DNA of 64,000 nt from Homarus americanus (taxonomy: Eukaryota; Arthropoda; Malacostraca; Decapoda; Nephropidae), in NCBI RefSeq assembly GCF_018991925.1, contig NW_024732415.1, positions 4,291,061 to 4,355,060 of the forward strand, in the 5' to 3' direction. Numbering within the stretch: the first letter of the stretch is position 1; each line of letters starts with the position of its first letter. A model generated the notes under the pieces. That model searched no databases and was not told the DNA's origin. It was given only the letters and a program-made list of their open reading frames with translations. Shown one piece after another: positions 23,874 through 37,059 of the stretch. The translations under genes were made by a program, and so were the position numbers.

Positions 23874-25988
23874 TTTTGTGTAGTTTATATAATACATATT
23901 TTTATACTGGTATTTCTTTATATTGAATTGAAATATTCTGTCCAACCTAATGTTACAGTTTAGTGAATGTCAGGAGACAGCTAAACGTGACGTCATATCT
24001 TCTCAGCTTTCGTTAAGGTTCTGTCAATCCCTGTCGCCTCCGAGTTAGTTTAAGCTACGATCTCGTCACCTCCCCATTCAGCTCACTCGCTCACCATTCT
24101 TTATAACTGACGATTCTTATCTTTTCAACCCTCTCACTGAAAGAGCTACTGTATTTAGTTCACCTTGAGACATTATTTTTTTAACCTTGTGAAATAATTA
24201 TTTTTTACACTTTTTATTTAGTAGAATAAGCGTACTGTACGCTATTTTGTTTCATTATCGACAGGTTTGCATATGTCCTATAAACACGGTATTTGAATCC
24301 TACCCTTAAACACAAACCCATACAGTATTATCATCAATCCCAACACCAGCTGTTCGCTGATGTCCTATCCTTATTTAGACTCGTGTAGTTATACCTAATT
24401 AATGTTTTCTCTCGTCCTTTAATTACAATTTTCTCGACTTGTTACCCCCTCACGCCCCCCTAAGAACTAGCCAGGCAGATCCATGATCAATAAAAATATA
24501 AACAAAAATAAATCCGCGGAAGCAATATTAAGTCCACTCGTGTACCGACGAACAGAGACTGAGGATACTAATAGAAAAACGTAGCTGCATTATTGTCTAG
24601 ATGCTGTAAGCTTTGGCCATTTAACGTTGAAATTGAATACACAATTAGCCAGTGACCGTCAAAAGCGGATAGAAAATCAACCAGTTTACGTAAGAGTGAG
24701 TGTGAATTCGGCTAATGATCGTCGCGAAGGAACACAATCAGCCAATCAAGTACAAAGAGGATATTATCCCACCAATCAAAGTAGAGTGCACATACGGTAA
24801 CAGTGAATCAAGTCTCGCTTTACAAACTAAAATAGTTTCAACGACGTAAGATTAGTCACAATCCAATTGATACAGAGAGAAAATTATTGTATATCATGCC
24901 GTAAGTAGGGTCATAATATTGCCTATTGGTCTTAGACAGGTTCAAGAGTGAATGTCAGCCTCTGGACAAGTTAAGTGTTGGTAAATGTAAGATGTTCTTT
25001 ACTATAGGTTAAATTACACATAAACTCTGTTGATGTCTTGGAAGTTTGTTGCTTCTGTCTGTTCAGAGATGCAAGATTATTTACCACAGAATAAAATGGG
25101 ATTGTTTTAGTAATAAGATGTAGATAATGTGTAAAAAGTATGAATGTAAGCTTTTATTTACGTGTAGTCATTTAAGTTCTCCATTGGTCATTTCCTGCTT
25201 CATATTTATCTTTGTCCATTATTCTCTCCTTTGTGTATGTTGTTATTTTTTTGTTGGTTTCTTTTTAACCTCATTTATTCATTCCTTCCTTCCTTCACCC
25301 ACCAGTCTTTGCTTGACACCTGAAGGTACGAGCAATTTCAAAGCCGCTTTAGTAAATATTATAGTTTCCTCTATGACTTCACTTTGCATTGTGAGAGAAA
25401 ACGGACCTAACACTGACTCATCCTTATTAATTTTGATAACAATTTTGTGATCCCATTTGGACATCCAGATACTCATGGCCACAAATTTCAAGATAAAACA
25501 GATCACAATTATAATCCTGTGAATAAAAGTTAACATAACACTAACACTGTAGCCATTATCTACCCAGGGGATGCCAATCACATGGCTCATGACGGTGTTA
25601 TATTGACAAAGTGATAATTATTATCTCGGAATATTCCATTATGGGTCCGTCCCGACTTTTACAGAGATAGTACCTCTCCAAGCCCTAACCTTTCCCTTTC
25701 TCCAGCGGTGAGGTGAAAGGGATGGAGAGTGAGTGAGAGGAGGTTGGAGGGTATGCGCGCGCGTGTGAGTGTGTGGAAGATGGCAGCGTGGAACATATGG
25801 TACCCAGTGCGGGAACTTTCAAGTTTATTTTTCCCACAAGTTATATATTATTTTAAAATTCAAGTTGGTAATTTAAAATTGCAATGTGGCTATTATTTAC
25901 ATTATTTGAGTATGATAGTACGGTAGTAATAATGCACTTCGCTATTATTGGTCTTTATTTTTAATGCAATACTGTACATGATAATGAC

Positions 25989-25990
<2 letters not shown>

Positions 25991-26020
<30 letters not shown>
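25991..26020. repeat. (ATT)10 microsatellite
   Basis: Perfect TTA triplets. Confidence 0.95.
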
Positions 26021-26021
<1 letters not shown>

Positions 26022-26194
26022 GGAAATGGCGTATCAACTTGGAATAGGTGGTTGTTTTTCTCAGGTGTGTGTAGTATGTATCACCGGAAGCTCTCAGCTG
26101 GTGACAGGCACCACTTGTCACCTCCCTGTGTGGTTTCTCAAAGCTTCGCACATGACTCAGACTAGCTTGGTAAAATAATTCAAGTTGTAGGGGG

Positions 26195-26195
<1 letters not shown>

Positions 26196-26284
<89 letters not shown>

Positions 26285-26286
26285 TT
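26196..26286. repeat. (ATT)30 microsatellite
   Basis: About 91 bp of perfect triplet repeat. The poly-Ile/poly-Asn frames across it are not genes. Confidence 0.98.
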
Positions 26287-26563
26287 AGCCGACATTTTTT
26301 GGCGTTTAAGGGGGCCAGTTCAGGCGTTCATTGTTGATAAGATTTTCATTATAGTTGTGTATGTGTAATAATAATAATAATTAATAATAATAATTAACGG
26401 TTTAGTAAGACAAAATGGCAGCCAAAAGGCTGAAAATATACAATAAACAGAGATAATAAGTTACATTTGGTGAAATTAGGTGAGTGGGTCACTTGATTGA
26501 TAAAAGCTTTCAATACAAAAAGATAAGAAACATAGTCAACATATAGATTAACTATAGATCTGG

Positions 26564-26566
<3 letters not shown>

Positions 26567-26636
<70 letters not shown>
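26567..26636. repeat. (GT)35 microsatellite
   Basis: 70 bp of uninterrupted GT, able to form Z-DNA. Confidence 0.98.
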
Positions 26637-26638
<2 letters not shown>

Positions 26639-27084
26639 TGTGTGCACAGTAAACGTTAATAGCGTTTCTATGAGCCGCAAACTCATTGTCAAGGCCTGTA
26701 AGGTGACTCCTGAGCGTTGTGTAGGGTGCTCCCATACAGGTTCAGAGTTAGAATAACACTGATTTTTTAACCCAAAGAAAATGTGGTCGTTTGTTTAACA
26801 TACACCTCCATAAGTTCCAGAACACAGTATCGTACCAACTTTAGACCCTTGAACTGGCTCTAAAGACACCACATCGTTACCATCTTTGAACTCTCTGAAC
26901 TGGCCGGTTAAGGCTGCTGCATAGTGTTCTAGGCATATGAACCTTTGATAATTAATTATTCAGCGATTTAATGAAGCATCTATATACTGTACAATACATC
27001 ATGATTGAGTTCTTTTATATCGTGCAGTTGCAGTGTTATTATTTTTTTATTTATAGTTTCATCACTTACCATATTACTAGCTGT

Positions 27085-27195
27085 TCGGGCGGTTGGTCTG
27101 TCCTTTGTTAATTCGTTATGACCTTTGTTGTGTTGTATAAGTACAGGAGGGAAGCCGGAGCACCTGGAGAAAACCTGCCATGTTTGGTAGAGTCG
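27085..27195 (+). mobile_element. Second copy of the SINE-like dispersed repeat
   Basis: Contains TTGGTCTGTCCTTTGTTA, then GTACAGGAGGGAAGCCGGAG and CACCTGGAGAAAACCTGCCA. The same blocks in the same order and strand sense occur at about 1286-1352. No tRNA-like end is seen in this copy. Confidence 0.5.
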
Positions 27196-29425
27196 CACTT
27201 TATTTATTGACTTTTTTGGGGGGTAAATACTATTTGTTAGTTAACACAGGCCAATTTCAATTGATACTTTTCACAAGTTAAGTCACGTCAATTTATTGTT
27301 GTTTATTTGTTCATTTATTTATTTTCAATGTTCTTTATTTTTTAATTTCTCCTCGTCCTCAAACGCGTAGAGGGCTATTGTATGATTATTTGAAAGGAAT
27401 CTAGACATTAAACATAAAGTTACAACAGACAAGAGAACTTCAGGGCCAGCCTCGAATTTATTGTTTGTAAAATTGTACTTTAATTCTGTGCCTTGATACA
27501 AAGTGAAAGGGTCTTGTTAATGTAGAGTCTCACCGTCATTTTGATGTTATGAATGGTATGTATTTATGATGTTATTTTTGTGCGATATATTTGCACTTTA
27601 GGTTAAGTTGATCAATGAGGTACATTCTTACATCTTCACTAATGAATAATACTCATCTTAGGAACCTTAGAGACTCAGGGCCTGGTTGTCTGAAGACCCG
27701 GGAAAAGACAAAATCGGAAGTTTTAATTGTTTTTCTTTGACTATGAATTACATTCATATTCAAATCCTGCCGTTAAGTCTCAGTCATAAAGTCGAGCGCA
27801 TTTCTCCAGCAGCCCCGTCAAGGCCGTTTGACTTTGCTCCACTAATCGATAATTCTCTTCATATTTAAATTTGAATTCAATTGTTGCGCTACAATTAACC
27901 GTCGTTTGACAAGAATGCCGTGATAAGTTTGTTCTGTGTTTGATTTATTATCGTTAATTCATTATATAGATGGTGTTGAGACGTGTTGTAATAAACGGAT
28001 GCTGCAGTGTCGGACGTCGAAAAAGAAAGTTGTAGTGAAAGGGAAAGTAGGCGAACAAGAGCAAGATGGCGGCGACCGGTCACCCCCTGGAGGTCAGCTT
28101 GGTCCGGATTCTCTAAAGTTCGTACGATTATATTACCCCGCAAAAGGTGATGCCAGCAGGCGAGTTTTCTGACTTCTGCCACAGTGGCGTCAAAATTACA
28201 CTGATATTAGTGTAATGGAAGTATTTTCTCATCGGTCGATAAGAGGAAGAGAATTAAGGCAGCGCCCTCTGAGGATCTGGGTCAGGTGGGGTTGCATAAG
28301 TTATTGTCGCGGGAATGTGGCTTACAGTAATTGTTGTCTCAGAGGGAACCACTTGCTTGGCCGCGGGCTGGTAGAAAGGGGTGTTTAAGATGTTTCTACC
28401 ACTACGAGTGGCTTACATAACCCCAAGGTCTTAAGTGTCTCCCCTTGAGTGATGTGTAAAAAAAAACCTCAGCAAGACCCTCAGACGCACGTGTTTACAA
28501 AGTCCCTTGTTGGTGGTGTTTACAGTGTCCCTAGAAAGAGTTATGTACGTAATCGAAACATCAGTTTGTTCTTCATCATTTACTACACATAACTATACTT
28601 CACCATGTCCGCTGTGACTTAGTTGCTGGAAGAATGTAGAGAACGCATCATGGACCTCCTATAATGTGTTCTTCACTGGCCCCGCCTGCTAGTGTAAGGG
28701 AAATGTCACAGCGGACATAATTAAAATACATTTATGTTCTTAATATGATGGAGTTTTTGTACTGTAGTGATGTTTTGGAGATGTAATTCCTTCGAGAGAT
28801 TTTGTAAACACAGATTAAGAAGGTACTTTGTGGCAGTAGAATGTCGAAGCTGTTATAGTCGATATTTTTGTGTTCTATCAGTGATGGTGTTCTTAACCCT
28901 CGGTCATGGGAGAAAAAATATACATGCAGGTTTGAGGATGTGGACGTTTGTAAATATGGTCTTAAGGTCTTAAGAGAGGGTTCGAAACTAGATCAAGATA
29001 TTGAGGCATTTGTTATTAAAATTTCCCCCCGTAAGGTGATGTGAGAACACATATCCAGCTCACTCAAACTTTCTGTACGACATCAAAGAGACAACCAAAA
29101 TGGTGCCTAGAAATTCCACTGATACTGTACGGTCAAGAGAATTGTTTTATCGTGTCAGTGGTAACTGTTGGAATTGAGGGCGGGTGTTAAGTGTTGTACT
29201 TGAAGTCTACAACATAACCTATAAATTTGATTCTGTTCCCAGGTAATGGTTTCATAAAAATATAGCAGGTGTAACATGACCGCGGTAGCGTGCCGTGTCA
29301 GTGTCAACTTCACTCGGTTACACCGCCAGGAAGCTGCAGTGTTGATAAACAAGAACTTATTAATTGGTTTCGGGTTAAATGGGGAATTAGACAAGACCTC
29401 GTCTTTATGTTGTAACTATTAATTT
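27196..29425. other. No recognisable gene; one hairpin-ended segment
   Basis: A GC-richer patch at 28010-28170 includes AAGATGGCGGC at 28063-28073. A segment with 14-bp perfect inverted ends lies at 28605-28718 and is listed separately. No exon could be supported. Confidence 0.4.
28605..28718. mobile_element. 114-bp segment with 14-bp perfect terminal inverted repeats
   Basis: ATGTCCGCTGTGAC at 28605-28618 and GTCACAGCGGACAT at 28705-28718 are perfect reverse complements. The interior is unique. No clear target duplication was found, so a small MITE or solo hairpin are both possible. Confidence 0.45.
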
Positions 29426-29605
29426 GTAAGGACGTTGTAAATAGTGATGGGGGAATAAAAATTAATGGTAAAATAATATCAATTGTTCAGTGTGCAGATG
29501 ATACTGCTCTTGTCACGGATAGTGAAGAGGCGTTACAAAAACTGGTTAACAGATTACTGGATAAAGGTGAGGAGTACGGGCTGAGAGTTCATGTTGTAAA
29601 GTAAT
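29426..29605 (+). pseudogene. LINE reverse transcriptase fragment with ADD box
   Basis: The frame reads SDGGIKINGKIISIVQ, then CADDTALVTDSEEALQKLVN and RLLDKGEEYGLRVHVVK before a stop. This is the RT catalytic region (Y/F-A-D-D-T-A/V-L) with the following helix and the YGLxINxxK motif of RTE-like or CR1-like LINEs. The usual aromatic residue before ADD is Cys. Only about 55 codons survive. Confidence 0.8.
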
Positions 29606-30540
29606 ACTGGTACAGTAGCTTACGGATACAGTATAATGGTAAATACAATTTATGGTTGACAACGGAAACATAAACAGGAAGAAATTTTGTGTATGGTAAG
29701 TTGTGATGTTACGGTAGCTGTGATAGAGATGTTATGACAACACTGGGTAACTAAACAAGAATAGTGGTTTTAGTGAGCTGTAGAATATAATATTTGATTC
29801 AGAAATAGGTTCTTCCAATAGTCAGTATATACGGTATTATTGTATGGGTGAGAAGGTTGTACTCCGGTAACTGACTCATGTGAGAGAATGGAGCAGTATT
29901 TTGACCAGAACAGTGTGGTGGTTTGCAAGAGACTTTATAACCTAACCTAAACTACCGGTAACCTAATTGGTGCCTGACCTCACCTGGATGTATCACTATA
30001 CTATCGTCTTGTGGTAGACATCAACATAGGAATTTACCTGTACAATATTTGAATCTGTCTGTAAAGGGGGATCGAGTTTGTTATTATACCAGTTCAGTCA
30101 CACTATATAACACTGGAGGTATATACTGTACATTTCCATACGGAGTGAAATGGAAACAGATTTTGTGAATTACCAGAGAGTCAGTTTAGTGCAGCTGTGT
30201 AAGACTAATAGGGAATATCTACTCGAAGTTCTGCAAAATACTTTCCTAGTTTTTATAGGAAAATTACGTATATTATGCATTAATTAATAATTTTTATTTA
30301 TTATTATTAATATTATTATTAGATTAATATTATAATAAGATGGATATTTTAAAAAGGTTAGAGATGAAGGTCATTGGCGCTCGAAGAGTGTACCTGAAGG
30401 AACTAGTAGCTTGGGTCCGGGTTGTGTTACTGGTTAAGTGTATATGGTGTTAGGGAAGACTATGACTGCCATGCTGGACTCTGAACTGGTTTTAGTTATG
30501 ATATTCTATCTCTTTATTAAGGCAATTATTACATTTTCTC
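29606..30540. other. No recognisable feature
   Basis: A+T-rich, with short ATT-rich runs near 30285-30335. CCTAACCTAA at about 29940. Confidence 0.4.
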
Positions 30541-30589
30541 TTTCCCACTACGTTATTCCTCTCACTCTCTCGGTTTCTTTTTTTTCCTT

Positions 30590-30785
30590 TTTTTATCTCC
30601 CAGCATCTCAACCCCCCTCCCTCTCCCTTATATTTTTCCAGTTTTATCCACTCACCCCCACCCCTCCCCTCTATCCCTTACCTCATCCCGTACACCTATC
30701 CTAACCCTTCTTCTCCCTCATCCCTACTTATACTCCTTTCCCTCACCCTCCTTCCTCCCCCCTTCTCACACCCCTCCCCCCACAG
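30590..30785. repeat. Polypyrimidine tract
   Basis: Strongly C/T-biased strand, rich in CCCTC, TCCC and CACCCC, immediately before the 21-bp minisatellite. Triplex-prone in principle. Confidence 0.7.
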
Positions 30786-30959
30786 AGGTGAAAGGAAAGT
30801 TTTGGGGTCGTTCATCTGTCTGGATGCTGGGGGGTGGAGAGACAGGAGGCAGAGCGAGGAAGGAAGGAAAGGAGCAAGAGGAGAAGGAGAGGTAGAGAAG
30901 AAGGAGAATGGGAAGGAAGGGGAGATGTGGGATGTTTGAGAGGGATGTGGGGTGAGGAG

Positions 30960-32675
30960 AAAGTCTGAGGTAAGGTGGAGTGGTGAGGGAGGGGAGGGGT
31001 GAGTGGTGAGGGAGGGTGGGTGAGTGGTGGGTGAGGTGGTGGGGGAGGTGGTAGGGTGGGGTGGTGGGTGGGTGAGGGGAGGTAGGGAGGTGGTGGTGGG
31101 AGCAGGGGAGTAGGGTGATAGGTGAGGGGAGTAGGGTGATAGGTGAGGGGAGTAGGATGATAGGTGAGGGAAGTAGGGTGGTGAGGGGAGTGGGTGATAG
31201 GTGAGGGAGAGGGATGATAGGTGAGGGGAGTAGGGATGATAGGTGAGGGAAGTAGGGGATGATAGGTGAGGGGGTGGGGATAGGTGGGGAGTATGAGGGT
31301 GATGATAGGTGGGGAGTAGGGTGATAGGTGGGTGGGGATAGGTGAGGGGGTAGGGTGATGGGTGGGGGAGGGGGACAGGGGTGATAGGTGAGTGGGGTGA
31401 GGTGGGATAGGTGAGGGGAGTAGGGATAGGTGATGGTGAGTGGGATGATAGGTAGGTGATGGAGTAGGGTGATGGGTGGATGATAGGTGGTGATAGGTGA
31501 TGGGTGAGGGGAGAGGGTGATAGTGGATGTAGGTGTAGGGGTGATAGGTGAGGGAAGTAGGGGATATGAGGGAAGTAGGTGATAGGTGAGTAGGTGAGGG
31601 GAGGGGATGATGTGATAGGTGAGGGGAGATAGGGATGATAGTGAGGGGAGGGATGATAGATGAGGGGGGAGGGATGATGATAGATGATGAGAGGAGGGAG
31701 GGATGATAGATGAGGGGAGTAGGATGATAGATGAGGGGAGTAGGATGATAGGATGAGAATGGGATGATAGATGAGGGGGGGAGAGTGAGGTGAGGGGAGT
31801 AGGGATGATAGATGAGGGGAGTAGGATGATAGATGAGGGGAGTAGGGATGATAGATGAGGGAGTGGGATGAGATGAGGGAGAGGGATGATAGATGAAGTA
31901 GGATGATAGATGAGGATGATAGATGAGGGGGTGAGGTGAGGGGAGTAGGATGATAGATGAGGGAGTAGGATGATAGATGAGGGAAGGGATGATAGATAGG
32001 ATGATAGATGTGGGATGAGATGAGGGGGATGATAGATGATGTGGAGATGATAGATGAGGGGAGTAGGATGATAGATGTAGGATGATAGATGAGGGGGATG
32101 ATAGATGAGGGAGTAGGATGATAGATGAGGGAGGGATGATAGATGAGGGGAGAGGATGATAGATGAGGGAGTAGGGATGATAGATGAGGGATAGATAGGG
32201 ATGATAGATGAGGGAGTAGGATGATAGATGGGGAGTAGAGATGATGAGTAGGATGATAGATGTAGGGATGATAGATGGATGATAGATGAGGGAGTAGGAT
32301 GATAGATGAGGGGAGAGGATGATAGATGAGGGGAGTAGATGATGAGGAGATGGGATGATAGATGAGGGAGAGGGATGATAGATGAGGGGAGTAGGATGAT
32401 AGATGAGGGGAGTAGGATGATAGATGGATGATGGATGAGGGGAGTAGGATGATAGATGATAGGGGAGTAGGATGATAGATGAGGGGAGTAGGATGATAGA
32501 TGAGGGAAGTAGGATGATAGATGAGGGGAGTAGGATGATAGGTGAGGGGAGTAGGATGATAGATGAGGGGAGTAGGATGATAGATGAGGGGAGTAGGATG
32601 ATAGATGAGGGGAGTAGGATGATAGATGAGGGGAGTAGGATGATAGATGAGGGGGTAGAGTGAGGTGAGGGGAGG
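30960..32675. repeat. 21-bp minisatellite, about 1.7 kb
   Basis: The core unit is GATGATAGATGAGGGGAGTA plus G. Copies are almost identical at 32470-32650. Toward the left they become variable in length and composition, with GATAGGTGAGG replacing GATAGATGAGG below about 31640. Because 21 is a multiple of three and the C-rich strand lacks stops, two minus-strand frames of over 600 codons (Pro/Ser/Ile/Leu repeats) run through it. They are artefacts of the repeat: no signal, domain or splice support. Confidence 0.95.
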
Positions 32676-33213
32676 TAGGTAGTGCTATAAACCTTGCAAG
32701 TCCACAAGCTATTAAGTTACGGGAACTGGCGTACCCGTGTGTGCGTTTTGGTGTGTACATGGTCAGTGCAGACATACGCATATGTAAACTGATATAACCT
32801 CCCACGTACACATATAAACACGGCACAAAATGATAAACATGCATACAAATTTACCCTTAAGTTTATTATTATTATTATCGGTATTATTATTATCATCATT
32901 TTGTTTATATACTTGTGGGCAATAGTAACGTACTGTGTTTACCCTCACTGGCCTGGTTTGCTTATGTTAATGTCGTGGTTTGTAAGTATCGATGACTGTA
33001 CATTCTTGTATAATTGTGTCTATTTAATATGAAGTGGATTTATTATTATTATTACCGTTACTGGAGATAGTTAATTATTACTAGTATTGCAATGGCGGGT
33101 ACTATTTTTATTATCGTTAATATTATTTTTATTGATTTATTGTGATTATCATTATTATTATTGGTTAATTAGAATTGATGCTGAAGGTACTTATAACAAT
33201 GAGTTTTTCGCAC

Positions 33214-33215
<2 letters not shown>

Positions 33216-33267
<52 letters not shown>
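33216..33267. repeat. (AG)26 microsatellite
   Basis: Uninterrupted GA dinucleotides. Confidence 0.98.
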
Positions 33268-33269
<2 letters not shown>

Positions 33270-33554
33270 TCATCTTAACATTTATAAACAAAGATTTAAC
33301 CTACGAACCTTTGAGAATGTGACCGCAGCTGACTGAGTTGATAATGAATTTCTTCTTCATAGTTCAACGGTAGAAGGAAAAAGTTCAACGGTAGGGAGGG
33401 AAAAAGTTTAATGGGGGGAGAGGGAGGAGGGAGAAAGGGAGAATCCCAATAAACACGTTGAGAGTGAAAGTAATGAGGCGATCGCTATTAGCCAACACCT
33501 TCTGGCGGCACTTGAGTCACTGATTATCACACGGGTCGTTTAATTGGGTATGAA

Positions 33555-33680
33555 TGTGTTTAGGGTATTGAGATGTTTAGGGTACTAAGGTGATTAGGGT
33601 ATTCTATTACGGGTATTATTTGTTCAGGGTATTCTATTACGGGTATTAAGTTGTTCAGGGTATTCTATTAAGTGTACCGT
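33555..33680. repeat. Degenerate minisatellite, about 30 bp
   Basis: GTTTAGGGTATT / GTTCAGGGTATTCTATTACG units recur about five times. A looser A+T-rich series (TACTGTGGATATTAATTACT-like) continues to about 33960. Confidence 0.7.
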
Positions 33681-34002
33681 ATTTAAAACATCCGTGGGCA
33701 TATCATTAATGTGTACATACTAATACTCTGGGTATTTAAATATATATTGTGAGTATTTTCTGGGCATTAAAGTATTCTGGATATTAATTACTGTAATTAT
33801 TAAATGAATGTTTGCATTTAAATACTATAGGCTGATAAATGCTGTAGGTAATTAAACGTGGGTTATTTGAATACTGTGGATATTAATTACTATAAGTATT
33901 TAAATGCTGTGGGAATTTAATTATTGAAGTTTATTTGATTTTGTAGGCGTTTAAAAAATTTGTGTTATTAATCGAAAGAAAAAGATAGAAAACAACGAAA
34001 AT

Positions 34003-34005
<3 letters not shown>

Positions 34006-34062
<57 letters not shown>
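34006..34062. repeat. (AG)28 microsatellite
   Basis: Uninterrupted GA dinucleotides. A C-rich stretch follows (34125-34240). Confidence 0.98.
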
Positions 34063-34064
<2 letters not shown>

Positions 34065-34316
34065 TTGAAAAATATGTAGCTTCATCTGACGGCATTCCCA
34101 TGTTCCCACGCTGCCATGACAGATACCCCCCTCCCCTACCCCCTCTCCCCCATCTCAATAACAACATAGCCCCCTTCACCCCCTCTCCTCCCCTTCCCCC
34201 TTCTCCACCCCCTCTCCCCCAATTCACCCTTCTCCCCCCCTACTGTTGCGTCTATTGTGTAACTGCTATCACTAATAATGTCTCTAGTATTTCCTTTTGC
34301 AATGCTTAGCTGTGCA

Positions 34317-34650
34317 AGAATAGTAGTAGTAGGAGTAATACTGATAATGGTGATAATAATAGGAGTGATAATAGTGATGTTAATGAAAGTAGCAGTAGTG
34401 ATAGTAATAAAAGTAGTAGTAGTAGTAGTAGTAGCTAATAATAATAGTGAGAATAACAATGATAGTAGTGAACAACAACAATAATAACCAAAAAACAACA
34501 GCAATAATAACAAAAAAAACAGCAATAACAGAATGACAACAAAATAACAGCACCAATAACAGAACAACAAACACGACGAACAGAAAACAAAAACAGCAAT
34601 AACAACAACATCAACAAACACAACAACGAAGGCAACAAACCAGCTGAAGA
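34317..34650. repeat. Imperfect triplet-rich block (AGT/AAT then AAC)
   Basis: AGTAGTAGT and AATAATA runs to about 34460, then CAACAAC/AACAGC runs. The long frames rich in Leu/Val or Thr across it are not gene-like. Confidence 0.7.
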
Positions 34651-34917
34651 CAAATTGTTATGCAGTGGAGTTACTTCCTGTAGTCTCTTAGCCGTGGGAC
34701 CCTCTGTTACCCGGACCAAATCCCACAGAGTCTTCCATCTGGACAAAATCCCACGAGACACTAAGGCGGGTTTTGTCCGGTGTGAATTTGTCTGATTGAA
34801 TTGTGTCCTTTGGGTAGTAGTCTGGTGGTATTTTGTCCGGATACTATTGAAAAAAAAAACACCAGTACAATGTTAGAAATGGTTGTAAATAATGAAAAAA
34901 AAAATAATGTAAAAAAA

Positions 34918-35225
34918 GATCGTTCAGTGGCACATCTTCTGGGGTAGAATGATCAATTACTGACATTGTGTTATTGAAGGAGTGTAATCTTCCTCTCTAC
35001 TGATATCATTCTACTAGATTGATCGTTCACTGACGTCACGCTCCTGGAGGTTGATCATTCACCTATTGTCACGGTCGCCGCTCTCAGCTGATCATTCACC
35101 TATGTCATGCCGCTCTCAGCTGATCATTCACCTACAGTCATGCCGCTCTCAGCTGATCATTCTCTGAATTCATGTTATCGTGCGATGATCATTCACCGAC
35201 GTAGTTGCTTTTTGTATTGATTGTT
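34918..35225. repeat. 33-35-bp minisatellite around a TGATCATTCACC core
   Basis: GCTGATCATTCACCTATGTC plus ATGCCGCTCTCA is repeated three times almost exactly (35085-35160). Diverged copies (GATCGTTCACTGACGTCACG, GATGATCATTCACCGACGTA) lie on both sides, about eight units in all. Confidence 0.85.
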
Positions 35226-35284
35226 CACCTAGGGAATGTTGTTTGCAGTAACCTATCTATATATGACCCCAGACATATGATCTT

Positions 35285-35390
<106 letters not shown>

Positions 35391-35450
35391 TTTACATTTT
35401 AATGATGGTGAACACTGATGATGAAATCTGGGACCGGGAAAAAGTAAGTC

Positions 35451-35598
35451 ATCCATCTATCCATCATCATCTATCCATCCATCCATCCATCCATCCATCC
35501 ATCCATCCATCCATCCATCCATCCATCTATCATCTATCTATCCATCCATCCATCCATCCATCCATCCATCTATCTTTCTATCTATCTATCTATCTATC
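35451..35598. repeat. (ATCC)n followed by (ATCT)n
   Basis: Tetranucleotide array: ATCC to about 35568, then ATCT to 35598, with a few ATCT units inside the first part. Confidence 0.95.
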
Positions 35599-36440
35599 AA
35601 TGAGTTACATCCCATTCATTGACAGAACCTGAATTGTGTAGTAGCGAGCCCTGACAACTCCTGTCTGGGGCCATAGTATTGAAAATGGCAAGACTATGCT
35701 TTTAATAATTATCATTGTGGGTGAAAGTTGGTGCCCTCTCTGGGATACCTTAACGAGGGTGCCCAGCCTAATGGCCTCGGGCGGGGGGTTCTGGTACTCT
35801 CTCTCTCGGTAGTACTCTCACTGGCTGTTCTGGAAGTGGGTTTCTCTTTTTTATCTTTAATTTTATTCTCTCTCTCTCTCTCTCTCGGGGTCTATGGGTA
35901 TACTCTCACACTGGCTGGCATAAATCTCTCTCTCTCTTTTCTCTCATCTCTATCGCTATTTCCTTTATGTCGCTCTTAAAGTGAGAATCACCAACTCACG
36001 GGGATAAACAATAAGAACTAGTTTAAATGTATTCGGTAATAAAAAATTTAAGTGTATACGGCATGACAAAGCTTTTACATAATTTTTTTCTTACGATTTA
36101 ATGTCGATTTTTTATTTTATTTTTATTTTAATTTAATTTTATTTTATTTATATTTAATTTTTAGTGAGAAGCAAAATCAAATTACACTTATTTATCTGGT
36201 GATCTTAAAAGTTTTAGTACTACTAACTTTTCACAGTGGTAGAATTTTTTATACGATATGTAGGTTGTGGAAATATAACTACAATCCTAGAAATATAGCG
36301 GATATATAGCCACAGTTATACATATATAAGGGAATTATATGAAGGCACACAAAGATGGAGGAAATATAAACATAGGGATATAAAGATACACGGTATACAT
36401 TATTAAGTTTATATTTTATCTCATATATTTGGAAGTTTCT

Positions 36441-36462
36441 GTGTGTGTGTGTGTGTGTGTGT
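36441..36462. repeat. (GT)11 microsatellite
   Basis: Short uninterrupted GT run. Confidence 0.95.
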
Positions 36463-37059
36463 CTTTACTCGCATCACTCCCCTTCCAGACATAAGATCTC
36501 TACATATTTGGTATCGTTGGAATCGTCTTGACCCACAGATGGTTCTTAACTGAGTTTCACTTCAGATCTTTGAGTTTTGGGGGGGTCTTGGGGCCTTTTA
36601 TCCCATCTCCAAGACTCTGCGGTTTTGAATTGTTCTTTTATTTGCATTTTGAAATTTATTTGTTTATTTTTGGGCCCCCATTTGCAAATAGAGAGAGAAA
36701 GAAAGAAAATTAAACTCATTTTTGTATTATTTCTCATGTCCCCCGCTATAACGACGTTCCAATAATTCTTCCCATTTTTTGTATGTTCTTACGTGTATTT
36801 GTTAACCTACTTGATGCTCATGACATTACTAGTGACTTGCAATGACGTAAACAAGACATAGAACTTAAAAGCCATTGCACAGTTAGTCTAGGAAGGGATC
36901 ACAATAAAAAAAAAAGACGCATTAAAAAAAATATTGAACAGTTATTCTGGCCGCCTCCAAGATACCGTCGTTTAGAAGTTCTCTACGCTGAACATTGGAG
37001 TGAACTTGTGAACATAACGGCCCTGGTTGATGAATGGGTGAAATTGGTGACTAGTTTTT

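Noticed and set aside
30766..32844. Minus-strand frames of 692 and 631 codons
   Set aside because: Both are translations of the 21-bp minisatellite in overlapping frames. Composition is only Pro/Ser/Ile/Leu/His repeats with no domain, signal or splice context.
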